A DNA stretch of 64,000 bases from Variovorax sp. SG517 (GCF_013376045.1 NZ_JABMJG010000005.1:442080-506079), one strand, 5' to 3'. Numbered from the stretch's first letter, positions 18,879 through 28,713 are shown. Numbers and translations are program-made. Notes: generated by a model not told the origin, from the letters alone.

Positions 18879-19838
18879 ATGAAAAACATCCTCTTCGTCG
18901 CCGATCCGCTCGATCACTTCAAGATCTACAAGGACACGACCTTCTCGATGATGCGCGAGGCGCAGCGCCGCGGCTACCGGATCGCCGCCTGCCTGCCGCA
19001 GGACATCCAGTGGAAGTCGGGCGGCGTGGTCACGGCCACGGTGCAGCAGATCACGCTGACCGGCGACGCGAAGGACTGGTACCGCGTCGACATCTCCGAA
19101 ACCAAGGCGCTGAAGGATTTCGACGCCGTGCTCATGCGCAAGGACCCGCCCTTCGACGCCGAATACATCTACGCCACGCACCTGCTGGAGCAGGCCGAGC
19201 GTGAGGGCGCGCACGTGGTGAACAAGCCGCGCGCGCTGCGCGACCACCCCGAGAAGCTCGCGATCATGGAGTTTCCGCAGTTCACCACGCCCACGCTGGT
19301 GACCCGCAGCGCGCAAGCCGTGCGCGACTTCCACGCGGAGCACGGCGACATCATCCTCAAGCCGCTCGACGGCATGGGCGGCATGGGCATCTTCCGCGTG
19401 AAGCAGGACGCGCTGAACCTCGGCTCCATCGTCGAGACGCTCAACAAGGACGGCGCCGAAACCATCATGGTGCAGCGCTTCGTGCCCGAGATCTCGCAGG
19501 GCGACAAGCGCATCCTCATCATCGCGGGCGAGCCCGCACCCTTCGTGCTGGCCCGCATTCCGCAGGGCACCGAGGTGCGCGGCAACCTGGCAGCCGGCGG
19601 CAAGGGCGTGGCCCAGCCGCTCACGCCGCGCAACCGCGAGATCGCCGAGACCGTGGGCCGCGCGCTGGCGCCCCGCGGGCTGCTGCTGATCGGGCTCGAC
19701 GTGATCGGCGACTCGGTCACCGAGATCAACGTGACCAGCCCGACCTGCTTCCAGGAGATCACCGAACAGACCGGCTTCGACGTGCCGGCGATGTTCATCG
19801 ACGCGCTCGAGGCGAACCTGCGCGAGCAGGGCCGCTGA
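18879..19838 (+). CDS. gshB: Glutathione synthetase
   Basis: ATP-grasp ligase adding glycine to gamma-glutamylcysteine, 319 residues, cytoplasmic. Marks are MKNILFVADPLDHFKIYKD, DAVLMRKDPPFDAEYIYATH near residue 85, VNKPRALRDHPEKL, the ATP-grasp loop LKPLDGMGGMGIFR near 162, and the metal-binding end IGDSVTEINVTSPTCFQEI. ATG at 18879 follows a purine-rich AAGAAAG. It completes the pathway begun by gshA; the 1.6 kb gap between kup and gshB is filled by the opposite-strand deacetylase/NTF2 pair. Confidence 0.96.
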   Translation: MKNILFVADPLDHFKIYKDTTFSMMREAQRRGYRIAACLPQDIQWKSGGVVTATVQQITLTGDAKDWYRVDISETKALKDFDAVLMRKDPPFDAEYIYATHLLEQAEREGAHVVNKPRALRDHPEKLAIMEFPQFTTPTLVTRSAQAVRDFHAEHGDIILKPLDGMGGMGIFRVKQDALNLGSIVETLNKDGAETIMVQRFVPEISQGDKRILIIAGEPAPFVLARIPQGTEVRGNLAAGGKGVAQPLTPRNREIAETVGRALAPRGLLLIGLDVIGDSVTEINVTSPTCFQEITEQTGFDVPAMFIDALEANLREQGR

Positions 19839-19867
19839 GCGCGCCGCCGATCGGCCGACCCAGTCGA

Positions 19868-22087
19868 TCAGAAGTCGATCGTGCCGCTCACCGCGAAGGT
19901 GCGCGGCGCACCCAGCACCAGGTAGTTGCTGCCCTGCGTGCCGCCCACCGAGGCCCAGTACGACTTGTTGAACAGGTTGTCGATGCGCGCGCGCAGCGTG
20001 AGCAGGCGGCCGTTGCCCAGGTCGACCAGGTAGCGCGCCCCCACGTCGAAGCGCGTCCACGACGGCACCGACTGCGTGTTCGCGGCGTTGGCGTACTGTT
20101 TCGAGGTGTAGAGCACGCGGGCGTTCAGCGACAGGTTGCGCACGCCGGGCACGTCCCATTCGGCGCCGAGGTTGGCCTGCTGCCTGGCCACGCCGATGGC
20201 GGTCAGGCCGTCGGTGGCGCCGCCTTGGGTGTTCTTCTGCTTGGCGTCCAGCAGCGTCAGCCCGCCGAGCAGGCGCAGGCCCTTGGCGGGCTGGCCGAAC
20301 ACCGACAGCTCCAGGCCCTGGTTGCGCTGCTTGCCGTAGAGGCCGTAGGTCTGGCCCGCGTAGTAGTACGTGGGCTGGTCGGTGGTGAAGAACGCAGCGC
20401 TCGCGCCCAGCGTGCCGCCGTCGTACTTGACGCCGATTTCCTTCTGCTTGGCCTGGTACGGCGCGAAGATCTCGCCCGCATTGGTGACGGGCAGGCCGTT
20501 GACCGTACCCGGTGCCACGTTGCCCTTGACGAGGCCTTCGATGTAGTTGGCGTAGGCCGAGACGGTCGGCGTGATCTTGAACACGACGCCGGCCACCGGC
20601 GTGGTCTTGCTCTTGTCGTAGGTGCTCGACTGCTTGAGCGTGGTGTAGGCGTAGCTGGTCTGCTCGATGGTCTGGCGGCGCGCGCCGAGCGTGACGAGCA
20701 GGCGGTCGTCCATGAACGACATGGTGTCGGCGATGGCCACGCTCGAGGTGTCGATCCGGTCGGTCAGGCGCGGGTCTTCCAGCGTGTTGCCGGTGAAGGA
20801 ATTGGCGACGGGGTAGGGCGACGCGTAGGGCGCGTAGATGTTGTTGCGGATGGTGCCGCGCGAGATCGTGTAGGCGTTGTCGCGGTCGTTGCTGTACTTG
20901 GCCGCCGAGACCACCACCGTGTGCTTCACCGGGCCGGTGGCGAAGTTGCCGCGCACGCCGATCTCGGCCGTTCCGATGCGGTCCTTGCGGGTGTTGCTGA
21001 AGCGCGTGTTGCTGGTGTTGCCGAAGGCGTCGGCGAGCGTGGGGTTCGACAGCACGTTGTCCTCGTCGCTGCGGCGCACCCCGCCGGCGGCCCAGGCCGT
21101 GATGCTGTCGGTGATGTCGACTTCGCCGCGGAAGGTGGCGAACTTGTCCTTTTCCTTCGAGTAGGTCCAGGGCTGGGCAAAGTTGGTGCGGGCGTCGGGC
21201 GCGCGCGGGATCGGCAGCGTCGACGAAGGCGTCAGGCTCGGGCGGCCGTCCTTGAGGTCGTAGTCCTGGTAGCCGAAGTCGGCCGACAGGCGCACGTTGC
21301 GGTTGTGCCAGTCGAGGCCGACGTTGAAGGCGCCGAGCTGCTGGCTCTCGTTCTTCACGCCGGTGCCGCCTTCGCGGCGCACTGCGTTCACGCGCACGCC
21401 CAGGCTGTCGTCGGGGCCGAAGCGGCGTGCCAGGTCGAGGTTGACGTAGCCCTGGCCTCCGGTCTGCACGCCGAAGCCGACGCGGGTGAGCGGCTCGTTG
21501 GGCGCGCGCTTGGGCAGCAGGTTGATCGCGCCGCCGATGCCGCTGCCGCCGGGGGCCGCGCCGTTCAGGAAGGTGTTGGCGCCGCGGAAGACTTCCACGC
21601 GCTCGAAGAATTCAGAGGCAATGTACTGGCGCGGCAGCATGCCGTAGAGGCCGTTGTAGGCCACGTCGTCGGAGTACACCGGGAAGCCGCGCACCACGTA
21701 AAGCTCCTGGAAGTTGCCGAAGCCGCGGGCCTGGCGCACCGAGGGGGCGTTGAGCAGCACGTCGGCCACGCTCTTGGCCTGCTGGTCCTGGATCAGCTCG
21801 TTGGTGTAGTTGGTGCTGGAGAAGGGCGTGCTCATCATGTCCTGGTTGCCCAGGATGCCGACCCGCCCGCCGCGCGACACCTGTCCGCCGGCGTAAGGCT
21901 TGGTCAGGCCCTCGGCCGAGGCGTCGGCGCTGGCCTCGACGGTCACGGTGGACAGCGTGCCGCCGCTGGAAACCACCGGCCCCGCGGTTCCTGTGGCGGT
22001 GGACTGCTGGGCCAGGGCCGCCGCGGCATTCAGCGCGAGCAGCGTTGCGGCCACGGTTGGCCGGAGATGGAAAAAGGAAGCGGGCAT
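19868..22087 (-). CDS. TonB-dependent siderophore receptor
   Basis: Outer-membrane 22-strand barrel for an Fe(III)-siderophore, 739 residues from the ATG at 22087. A signal peptide ends at ALAQQ. The plug domain includes [20 protein letters not shown] and [19 protein letters not shown] near residues 110-150; the barrel ends in the usual aromatic residue (AVSGTIDF). The frame could extend to a TTG at 22105, but the ATG fits the signal peptide. A Fur-like site and a perfect inverted repeat precede the start, so iron repression is likely. No siderophore synthesis genes or sigma/anti-sigma pair are nearby. The specific siderophore is unknown. Confidence 0.9.
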   Translation of the reverse strand: MPASFFHLRPTVAATLLALNAAAALAQQSTATGTAGPVVSSGGTLSTVTVEASADASAEGLTKPYAGGQVSRGGRVGILGNQDMMSTPFSSTNYTNELIQDQQAKSVADVLLNAPSVRQARGFGNFQELYVVRGFPVYSDDVAYNGLYGMLPRQYIASEFFERVEVFRGANTFLNGAAPGGSGIGGAINLLPKRAPNEPLTRVGFGVQTGGQGYVNLDLARRFGPDDSLGVRVNAVRREGGTGVKNESQQLGAFNVGLDWHNRNVRLSADFGYQDYDLKDGRPSLTPSSTLPIPRAPDARTNFAQPWTYSKEKDKFATFRGEVDITDSITAWAAGGVRRSDEDNVLSNPTLADAFGNTSNTRFSNTRKDRIGTAEIGVRGNFATGPVKHTVVVSAAKYSNDRDNAYTISRGTIRNNIYAPYASPYPVANSFTGNTLEDPRLTDRIDTSSVAIADTMSFMDDRLLVTLGARRQTIEQTSYAYTTLKQSSTYDKSKTTPVAGVVFKITPTVSAYANYIEGLVKGNVAPGTVNGLPVTNAGEIFAPYQAKQKEIGVKYDGGTLGASAAFFTTDQPTYYYAGQTYGLYGKQRNQGLELSVFGQPAKGLRLLGGLTLLDAKQKNTQGGATDGLTAIGVARQQANLGAEWDVPGVRNLSLNARVLYTSKQYANAANTQSVPSWTRFDVGARYLVDLGNGRLLTLRARIDNLFNKSYWASVGGTQGSNYLVLGAPRTFAVSGTIDF

Positions 22088-22088
22088 G

Positions 22089-22124
22089 AACGGTTCTGTT
22101 TGCAAATGAGAACCGTTATTGTTT
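22089..22124 (-). promoter_or_regulatory. Fur-like site with perfect inverted repeat next to the receptor start
   Basis: On the coding strand AACGGTTCT and AGAACCGTT are perfect 9-base arms 11 bases apart (22089-22097 and 22109-22117), ending one base before the ATG. The same stretch contains GGTTCTCATTTGCAA, similar to Fur boxes of betaproteobacteria (ATTCTCATTTGC core), extending with TTATTG to about 22124. It may be an iron operator, and in RNA a hairpin at the ribosome entry site. Confidence 0.55.
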
Positions 22125-22199
22125 ACTTTTCTGAACCCGCCCGTCGATACTTTCCTGCAATGCCGCCAAAAAATGTCGGGCTTAAGACCGGCTTCGGCC

Positions 22200-22967
22200 T
22201 CAGCGTCCGACGCGCTGCCCGTCCACGAACACCTGCAGCTCGCCCGGCGCGAACTGCGTCCACGTCTCGTTGGTGGTGAGCGGCGCGGTCACGACCACGG
22301 CGACGCGGTCGTTGGGCGTGGTGTGCTGCGCGAAGTCGATCTCCAGGTCTTCGTCCGACAGCTGCGCCGTCACGAAGGGGTGGCGGCGCTCCACGTACCA
22401 GAGGTTGGTCGAGGCATGCGCCCACAGCGCCTGCCCGTTGGACAGCATGAAGTTGAAGGTGCCGTGGCCCGCCAGTTGCGGTGCCAGTTCGCGCAGGGTG
22501 AGCGTCAGCTCCTCGATGCTCGGCACGCCCGCGTGCGACTTGGCCAGCTCCTGCATGATCCAGCAGAAGGCATGCTCGCTGTCGGTGTTGCCCACCGGGT
22601 GGAAGTTGCCGTGCAGGCGCGGGCGGAACTCCTTCAGGTCGCCGTTGTGGGCGAATACCCAGTAGCGCCCCCACAGCTCGCGCACGAAGGGGTGGCAGTT
22701 CTGCAGGTTGACCTCGCCCTGCGTCGCCTTGCGGATGTGGGCGATGACGTTGCGGCTCTGGATGGGGTAGCGCCGGATCAGATCCGCCACCGGCGATTCG
22801 CTCGCCGGCTGGTGATCGACGAAGTGGCGCAGCCCGCGATCCTCGAAGAACGCGATGCCCCAGCCGTCGGCATGGTGGTCGGTGCGGCCGCCGCGCTGCG
22901 CGAACCCCGTGAAGCTGAAGGTCACGTCGGTCGGCGTGTTGCAGTTCATTCCTAGCAATTGGCACAT
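22200..22967 (-). CDS. Class II glutamine amidotransferase (YafJ-like)
   Basis: An N-terminal-nucleophile amidotransferase domain protein of 255 residues. The catalytic Cys is residue 2 (MCQLLGMNCN), as in the GATase II family; the glutamine-binding region has HIRKATQGEVNLQNCHPF near 76 and VFAHNGDLKEF near 104. No synthase domain is attached, so the acceptor for the ammonia, or whether it acts as a glutaminase, is unknown. Upstream of the TonB receptor on the same strand but separated by the Fur-like site, so not clearly co-regulated. Confidence 0.85.
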   Translation of the reverse strand: MCQLLGMNCNTPTDVTFSFTGFAQRGGRTDHHADGWGIAFFEDRGLRHFVDHQPASESPVADLIRRYPIQSRNVIAHIRKATQGEVNLQNCHPFVRELWGRYWVFAHNGDLKEFRPRLHGNFHPVGNTDSEHAFCWIMQELAKSHAGVPSIEELTLTLRELAPQLAGHGTFNFMLSNGQALWAHASTNLWYVERRHPFVTAQLSDEDLEIDFAQHTTPNDRVAVVVTAPLTTNETWTQFAPGELQVFVDGQRVGR

Positions 22968-23020
22968 GGCGCTATTAGAGCGCGAGTGCCGGCCGACCGG
23001 ACGGCGGATCCGTTCGCCGG

Positions 23021-24160
23021 TCAGCGCACGAAGCGGCCTTCGGGCGTGACGCGCACCATTTCGATGAAGCGCGAGCCGGTGGCGTTGCCGGTGGAGAAAT
23101 CGATGTCCATGCCGGCCAGGCGGAGCTTGAGCGCGCGCAGCGTCGCATGCAGGCGGGCGCGCGTCAGGTCGCGGCCGGTGCGCTTGAGCGCCTCGATCAT
23201 CACCAGCCCGTTCAGGTAGCCCTCGAAGCTGCCGTAACCCACCGGCACCTGCGCCCGCTCCGCCAGCCGGCGGTAGTCGCGCGTCACGGTCTCCACTTCG
23301 CCCCAGGGATAGGGCATGACTTGCGAGATCGCGAGGCCGCCTGCCTGCAGGGCCACCACCTTGGCCGTGACTTCGCCCGGCACGATCGACATGCCATAGA
23401 ACATCGGCTTGCTGCCGGCGGCGTAGGTGGCCTTGATCACCTCGCCGGCCACGGTGCCGGCCAGGTACATCAGGATGGCCTGCGACTGGCTGTCTGCCAG
23501 CGCCTTGCCGGCTGCGGCGGCGTCGGAGCCGTCGCCCTTGGCGACCACCTTGGCCGTCGGCACCAGCTTGTGGGGGACCATCGCCGCCTCGATCAGCTTG
23601 ACCGCCTCGGCGCCGCCGGGGTTGTCGAGATGGGCGATCGCGATCTTGTTCACGCCGATGGTCGCCAGGTGCTCGACCAGGGCCTGCGCTTCACGGGCGT
23701 TGCTGGCGCGCACGAAGTAGGCCGAGCCCGCGACGCGTTCGCGCGCGCTGTCGCCCACCCCGTAGCCGCCCACGCTCGGTGCGCCGCTCTGCTGCAGCAG
23801 CTTGGCGGCGGCGGCCGTGGTGCCCGAGCCCACGCAGCCGAAGAAGGCGAACACGCGATGGTCGTTCAGCAGCTTGGTGTAGTTTTCCAGCGCCTTGTCG
23901 GCCTTCAGCTCGTCGTCCAGCGCCACCATCTTGATCTTGCGCCCGTTCACGCCGCCTTGTTCGTTGACGGCATCGAACGCCAGCGCGGCGCCGTTGTGCA
24001 CGACCTTGATCTGCGATCCGAGCGGACCGCTCAGGACGGCCGAACTGCCGAGCACGACTTCACCGTCGCTCACCCCCGCTTCGGCGGCTTGCACGGAGGA
24101 GAGCCGAGCGAGCCCGGCGGCGGCCACCGCCGTCGAGGCGATAAAACTTCTGCGTTGCAT
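23021..24160 (-). CDS. ABC transporter substrate-binding protein, branched-chain amino-acid type
   Basis: A 379-residue periplasmic type I binding protein (LivK-like, Peripla_BP_6). The signal peptide begins MQRRSFIASTAVAAAG and has a twin-arginine-like RRSFIA. The mature part starts with DGEVVLGSSAVLSGPLGSQIKVV, typical of the family, and has VFAFFGCVGSGTTAAAAKLL near 105. No permease or ATPase genes are adjacent, so it is an orphan; such proteins can also serve sensory functions. The ligand is unknown. Confidence 0.86.
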   Translation of the reverse strand: MQRRSFIASTAVAAAGLARLSSVQAAEAGVSDGEVVLGSSAVLSGPLGSQIKVVHNGAALAFDAVNEQGGVNGRKIKMVALDDELKADKALENYTKLLNDHRVFAFFGCVGSGTTAAAAKLLQQSGAPSVGGYGVGDSARERVAGSAYFVRASNAREAQALVEHLATIGVNKIAIAHLDNPGGAEAVKLIEAAMVPHKLVPTAKVVAKGDGSDAAAAGKALADSQSQAILMYLAGTVAGEVIKATYAAGSKPMFYGMSIVPGEVTAKVVALQAGGLAISQVMPYPWGEVETVTRDYRRLAERAQVPVGYGSFEGYLNGLVMIEALKRTGRDLTRARLHATLRALKLRLAGMDIDFSTGNATGSRFIEMVRVTPEGRFVR

Positions 24161-24233
24161 GTAACACCCATCCCAGCTGATTTAACAAATTCTCACAATT
24201 AGAGATGATGGGTGCTTTCGTGCTACTTGGTGC

Positions 24234-25721
24234 TTACCCTTGTTGTGGCGTGCGGCGCAACTGCCACGCCGCGCAGATGGCCAGCGCGCAAAGGCCCGCG
24301 AGCATCGCGAAGACCTCGTCGAAGGCCGCGAGCCGCGCCGGGCTGGTCATCGGGTTGGCCAGCGAATCGCCGTGCGCCGCGAGGCGCCATTCGAGCACGA
24401 TGGCGCACAGGCTCACGCCCGCTGCGCCGCCGAGCATGCGCACGAAGTTGATCGCGCTCGCGCCCTGCGGGATCAGCGGCTTGGCCAGCGGCCGCATCGA
24501 GCCCAGGTTGAGCGAGGGCAGGATGAAGCCCAGCCCGATGCGCCCGATGATCGCGAAGGCCACCAGCAGCCACAGCGCGCTGTCCAGCCGCAGCACCATC
24601 ATCAGCGCGAACGAGGCCGCCAGCAGCGCGAGGCCGATGGTCACCAGCACCCAGGTCGGGTGCTTGTCGGCCAGCCGCCCCACGCCCGCGATGGTGAGCG
24701 CCAGCACCACGCCCGCCGGCAGCAGGATGGTGCCCACGTGCGATGCCGACAGGTGCAGCCCCACCTGCATGTACACCGGCAGCAGGTAGGTCGAGCCGAA
24801 CAGCGCCGTGCCGTAGATGAAGGCGACCACGCTGCCCATCGCGAACTGCCGGTAGCGGAAGAGCGCGAGGTTCATCAGCGGCGTGCCGCCCGAGGCCGCG
24901 AGCCGCCGCTGCCACCACACGAAGACGCCGAACGAGGCCAGCGCGCCCGCCAGCAGCAAAGCCGCCTGCAGCGGCGAATCGCCGCGCAGCGCCACAAGGC
25001 CGTTGAGCAGGCACAGCGTGCCGACCGTGCCCAGGGCGAGTCCGCGCGCGTCAAGCCCGTCGCCGCGCGCAGCCGCCACGCCGCCGGGCGCGGTCTTGGG
25101 CACGAACTTGTAAGCCAGCCACAGCGACGCGAGGCAGAACGGCACCACCATGAAGAAGATCGAGCGCCAGCCGAACAGGTCGACCAGCACGCCGCCGATG
25201 CTCGGCCCCACGGCCGGCGCCAGCACCACGCCCATGCCGAAGATGCCGCTCGCGCGGCCCTGCTCGTGCGGCTCGAAGGCGCGCAGGATGATGATGGCCG
25301 GAATGGGCTGCACCACGCCCGCGGCCAGCCCCTCGGCCACGCGCGCGAACAGCACCAGCGAGAAATCGTTGGCCACGCCGCCCACGATGCCGCCCACCAG
25401 CAGCAGGACCATCGTGCCCACGTAGGTGCGGCGGTAGCCGTAGCGCGACAGCAGCCACGGCGTGGTGAGCATCGACACCGTCATCGCCACCATGAAGCCC
25501 GAGCTCACCCACTGCGCGCGTTCCTGGCCGAGCGAGAAGTGGTGGCTCATGCCCGGAATTGCGACGTTGACGATGGTCGAGGACATGATCGACGCCATCG
25601 TCCCCACCATCACCGACAGCAGCAGATACCAGCGGTAGCGTTCGCCATAGCGCTGGCGCAGCGTGCCGATGGAGGGCGGGGCCGGCGTGCTCGCGGCTTC
25701 TGGGATCTGAGGGGAGGTCAT
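24234..25721 (-). CDS. MFS drug/proton antiporter, DHA2 family
   Basis: A 495-residue inner-membrane exporter with about 14 hydrophobic segments, of the EmrB/QacA type. The start ATG at 25721 (MTSPQIPEAASTPAPP) is chosen over the longer frame beginning at 25844, which would run through the divergent promoter region. Motif A-like LLSRYGYRRTYVGTMVLL follows the second segment, and motif C-like GVVLAPAVGPSIGGVLVD is near residue 150. No membrane-fusion partner (EmrA) is adjacent. Divergent from the zinc-peptidase gene across 114 bases. Confidence 0.88.
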   Translation of the reverse strand: MTSPQIPEAASTPAPPSIGTLRQRYGERYRWYLLLSVMVGTMASIMSSTIVNVAIPGMSHHFSLGQERAQWVSSGFMVAMTVSMLTTPWLLSRYGYRRTYVGTMVLLLVGGIVGGVANDFSLVLFARVAEGLAAGVVQPIPAIIILRAFEPHEQGRASGIFGMGVVLAPAVGPSIGGVLVDLFGWRSIFFMVVPFCLASLWLAYKFVPKTAPGGVAAARGDGLDARGLALGTVGTLCLLNGLVALRGDSPLQAALLLAGALASFGVFVWWQRRLAASGGTPLMNLALFRYRQFAMGSVVAFIYGTALFGSTYLLPVYMQVGLHLSASHVGTILLPAGVVLALTIAGVGRLADKHPTWVLVTIGLALLAASFALMMVLRLDSALWLLVAFAIIGRIGLGFILPSLNLGSMRPLAKPLIPQGASAINFVRMLGGAAGVSLCAIVLEWRLAAHGDSLANPMTSPARLAAFDEVFAMLAGLCALAICAAWQLRRTPQQG

Positions 25722-25835
25722 GGGGGCGGCGGAATGTCTCGGGTCCGTCGTCCTACAAGCATATCGGGCTTTGCGCGGCGGGATTCGCAGCGGGCAGGCC
25801 CAAAATCCCAGCGCTGTCCCCTCTGCGTCAAGAAG

Positions 25836-27227
25836 ATGAACCAAGTCGACAACAGCATGAATGCTTCATCCGGCGAACAAGCCGATGCTCAGCCCGCCGC
25901 GCCAGGAGACGCGGAAGGCGCGATCACTCCCGCGGTCGGGCAGGCCGCACCCGCTCTCGCAGCCGAGCCGGCCGCGTCCACCCTCGCCACCGAACTCGCC
26001 GCGCCCACGGTCAGCCGCGCCTACCGCTGCCAGTGCGAGCGCCCCATCTTCCTGCGCAACAGCGAGTGCCTTGCCTGCCATACGCCGCTGGGCTACGTGA
26101 TCGAGCGGCTCGGCGTGATGCCGCTCGCGCCGGCAGCAGGCGAGGGCGCGCAGCCCGACACCTTCACCGTGTTCGGCGATCCGCACGGCAAGACCTACCG
26201 CCGCTGCGCGAACTTCCTGACGCCGGCCGGCTGCAACTGGATGGTGCCCGCCGCGCGCGAGGGCGAAGAGCTGCCGCCCGACACCCACGGCCTCGCGCCC
26301 GGCTACTGCCTGGCCTGCAGCGTCACGCGCACCATTCCCGATCTTTCGGTGGAAGGCAACGGCGAGCTGTGGCGCAAGCTGGAGACCGCCAAGCGCAGGC
26401 TGATCTCGCAGCTGCTCGCGCTGGGCCTGCCGGTGGTGAGCCGCCACGCCGATGCCGTCCACGGGCTGGCCTTCGACTTCCTCAGCAACACGCCGGGCGG
26501 CCCGCACGTGATGACCGGCCACCAGGACGGCGTGATCACCCTCAACGCCGAAGAGGCCGAGGACGCCGTGCGCGAGCGCATCCGAGCCGAGATGCGCGAG
26601 CCCTACCGCACGCTGCTGGGCCACTTCCGCCACGAGGTCGGCCACTACTACTGGGACCTGCTGGTGCAGCCCACGCAATGGATCGACGACTTCCGTGCGC
26701 TCTTCGGCGACGAGCGCGCCGACTACGCCGCCGCGCTGCAGACGCACTACGAGCAGGGCCCGCCGCCCGACTGGGCCGATCGCTTCGTGAGCAGCTACGC
26801 AAGCACGCACCCGTGGGAAGACTGGGCCGAGACCTGGGCCCACTACCTGCACATGGCCGACACGGCCGACACGGCGATGAGCTTCGGCGTCGACGCGACC
26901 AACGTCGAGCTCACGAGCGACCTCTTCACCCCTGCCGATCTGTGGCAGCCCGACGACCCCGACGCCGGCAAGTTCCTCGACTTCATCAACGGCTGGGTGC
27001 TGCTCACCAACGTGCTCAACGAGCTGTCGCGCAGCATGGGGCAGCCCGACTACTACCCCTTCGTGCTGCCGCGCGCGGCGGTGGGCAAGCTGCAGTTCAT
27101 CCACCGCGTGGTCACGCAGCAGCGGCCGGGCGATGCGCCCTCGATGGTGGTGGCCGCCGACGTGGCCGAGTCCGCGCCGGAGCCGGCGCAAGCAGAAGCG
27201 CCGCAGCAGGCCCCTGGTCAGTCCTGA
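25836..27227 (+). CDS. Putative zinc-binding metallopeptidase with N-terminal zinc ribbon
   Basis: A 463-residue cytoplasmic protein. After an Ala/Pro-rich leader of about 60 residues comes a zinc-ribbon-like segment, RCQCERPIFLRNSECLACH, then a second Cys cluster (CANFLTPAGCNW, GYCLACSVTRT). The gluzincin motif HFRHEVGHYYWD (HExxH) is near residue 267, with a downstream acidic WEDWAETWAHYLH that may supply the third zinc ligand. This matches the family annotated as putative zinc-binding peptidase (Peptidase_Mx/DUF2248-like). Its 3' end overlaps the convergent Cys-rich CWC gene by 10 bases. Substrate unknown. Confidence 0.78.
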   Translation: MNQVDNSMNASSGEQADAQPAAPGDAEGAITPAVGQAAPALAAEPAASTLATELAAPTVSRAYRCQCERPIFLRNSECLACHTPLGYVIERLGVMPLAPAAGEGAQPDTFTVFGDPHGKTYRRCANFLTPAGCNWMVPAAREGEELPPDTHGLAPGYCLACSVTRTIPDLSVEGNGELWRKLETAKRRLISQLLALGLPVVSRHADAVHGLAFDFLSNTPGGPHVMTGHQDGVITLNAEEAEDAVRERIRAEMREPYRTLLGHFRHEVGHYYWDLLVQPTQWIDDFRALFGDERADYAAALQTHYEQGPPPDWADRFVSSYASTHPWEDWAETWAHYLHMADTADTAMSFGVDATNVELTSDLFTPADLWQPDDPDAGKFLDFINGWVLLTNVLNELSRSMGQPDYYPFVLPRAAVGKLQFIHRVVTQQRPGDAPSMVVAADVAESAPEPAQAEAPQQAPGQS

Positions 27228-27451
27228 GGCGCGGCGCCCGTCGCGCAGCGCATGCAGATGCATGCGAGCCCGCGCATCTCTTCCGGCAGGTTGGTGAGCG
27301 GCGCCCTGCTGAAGTCGACCTGCATGCACCAGCACGGCGGCTGCGCCTGCCCGGTCTCGCGCTCGATCTCCATCGCGCAGCGGTTCGCCTCGCCGCACAG
27401 AGGGCAGCGCGTGGCGTCGATCAGGCCGGGGACGGCCTCCGTGGTCATCAT
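27218..27451 (-). CDS. Small cysteine-rich CWC-domain protein
   Basis: A 77-residue protein beginning MMTTEAVPGLIDATRC. It has the pattern RCPLCGEANRCAME, then PPCWCMQVDFS, then GLACICMRCATG, the Cys arrangement of the cysteine-rich CWC family, likely a small metal-binding protein. Its start overlaps the stop of the phosphofructokinase gene (ATGATGA), so it is translationally coupled; its 3' end overlaps the peptidase gene on the other strand. Role unknown. Confidence 0.75.
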   Translation of the reverse strand: MMTTEAVPGLIDATRCPLCGEANRCAMEIERETGQAQPPCWCMQVDFSRAPLTNLPEEMRGLACICMRCATGAAPQD

Positions 27452-28713
27452 GAAATCTCGAAGGCCGGCAGCTTCTTCGCGACGATGCCGTTGCGCAGCG
27501 TCGCGTACACCGGCAGGCCGCCGCTGTAGGCGGGGTAGTCCTCGCCCTCGATCAGCGGCAGCAGGTAGCGGCGGCACTTCTCGGTGATGCCGTAGCCGTC
27601 GTCGGAGATGAAGTCGCGCGGCATCGGCTTCTCGACGTTGGCGACCGATTCGAGCGGCGCGCTGCCCAGGCGGTAGGCGTACGGCACATCGGAAATGCGC
27701 TCGATGGTCGGCATCACCGCGTTGCGGCCTTCCAGCGCGAGCTCGACCGCGCGCTGCCCCAGTTCGTAGGCCTGCCGCACGTCGGTGGCCGATGCAATGT
27801 GCCGCGCCGCGCGCTGCAGGTAGTCGGCCACGGCCCAGTGGAACTTGTGGCCCAGCGCGTCCTTGACCATCTGCGCCACCACCGGCGCCGCGCCGCCGAG
27901 CTGCGCATGGCCGAAGGCGTCGCGCGTGCCCTGCTCGGCGAGGAAGGTCCCGTCGGGGTGATGGCAGCCCTCGGACACCACCACCGAGCAGTAGCCGTGC
28001 TGCTTCACCAACTCGTCCACGCGTGCGAGGAAGCGTGCCTTGTCGAATTCGATCTCCGGGAACAGCACCACCACCGGAATGCCCTGGTCCGCCGCAAGCC
28101 CGCCGGCGGCCGCGATCCAGCCCGCGTGCCGGCCCATCACCTCGAGCACGAACACCTTGGTGGAGGTGGCCGCCATCGAGCGCACGTCGAACGAGGCCTC
28201 GATGGTCGACACCGCCACGTACTTCGCGACCGAGCCGAAGCCGGGACAGCAGTCGGTCAGCGGCAGGTCGTTGTCGATGGTCTTGGGCACGTGGATGGCC
28301 TGCAGCGCATAGCCCATCGACTGCGAGAGCTGGCTCACCTTGAAGCAGGTGTCGGCCGAATCGCCGCCGCCGTTGTAGAAGAAATAGCCAATGCCGTGCG
28401 CCTTGAACACCTCGATCAGCCGCTCGTACTCGCGGCGGTTCTTCTCCAGCGACTTGAGCTTGTAGCGGCACGAACCGAAGGCGCCCGATGGCGTGGTGCG
28501 CAGCGCCGCGATGGCTTCGGCCGATTCGGCGCCGGTGTCGATCAGCTCCTCGGCCAGCGCGCCGATGATGCCGTTGCGCCCGGCGTAGAGCTTGCCGATG
28601 CGGTCAGGGTGCCGGCGCGCCGTCTCGATCACGCCGCAGGCCGAGGCGTTGATGACCGAGGTGACGCCGCCCGACTGGGCGTAGAAGGCGTTGGGGATGG
28701 ACATGCGCGGCAT
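27448..28713 (-). CDS. pfp: 6-phosphofructokinase, PPi-dependent type
   Basis: Phosphorylates fructose 6-phosphate (reversibly if PPi is used), 421 residues. Family marks are FYAQSGGVTSVINASACG, PKTIDNDLPLTDCCPGFGSVAKY near residue 143 and EVMGRHAGWIAAAGG near 193. The Lys in PKTIDND replaces the Gly of ATP enzymes, and the donor-site loop reads NGGGDSAD, with Asp at the position that is Gly in ATP enzymes; both point to pyrophosphate as donor. The Gly before that Asp is unusual. A second ATG nine bases in (28704) is an alternative start. Coupled to the CWC gene downstream. Confidence 0.88.
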   Translation of the reverse strand: MPRMSIPNAFYAQSGGVTSVINASACGVIETARRHPDRIGKLYAGRNGIIGALAEELIDTGAESAEAIAALRTTPSGAFGSCRYKLKSLEKNRREYERLIEVFKAHGIGYFFYNGGGDSADTCFKVSQLSQSMGYALQAIHVPKTIDNDLPLTDCCPGFGSVAKYVAVSTIEASFDVRSMAATSTKVFVLEVMGRHAGWIAAAGGLAADQGIPVVVLFPEIEFDKARFLARVDELVKQHGYCSVVVSEGCHHPDGTFLAEQGTRDAFGHAQLGGAAPVVAQMVKDALGHKFHWAVADYLQRAARHIASATDVRQAYELGQRAVELALEGRNAVMPTIERISDVPYAYRLGSAPLESVANVEKPMPRDFISDDGYGITEKCRRYLLPLIEGEDYPAYSGGLPVYATLRNGIVAKKLPAFEIS

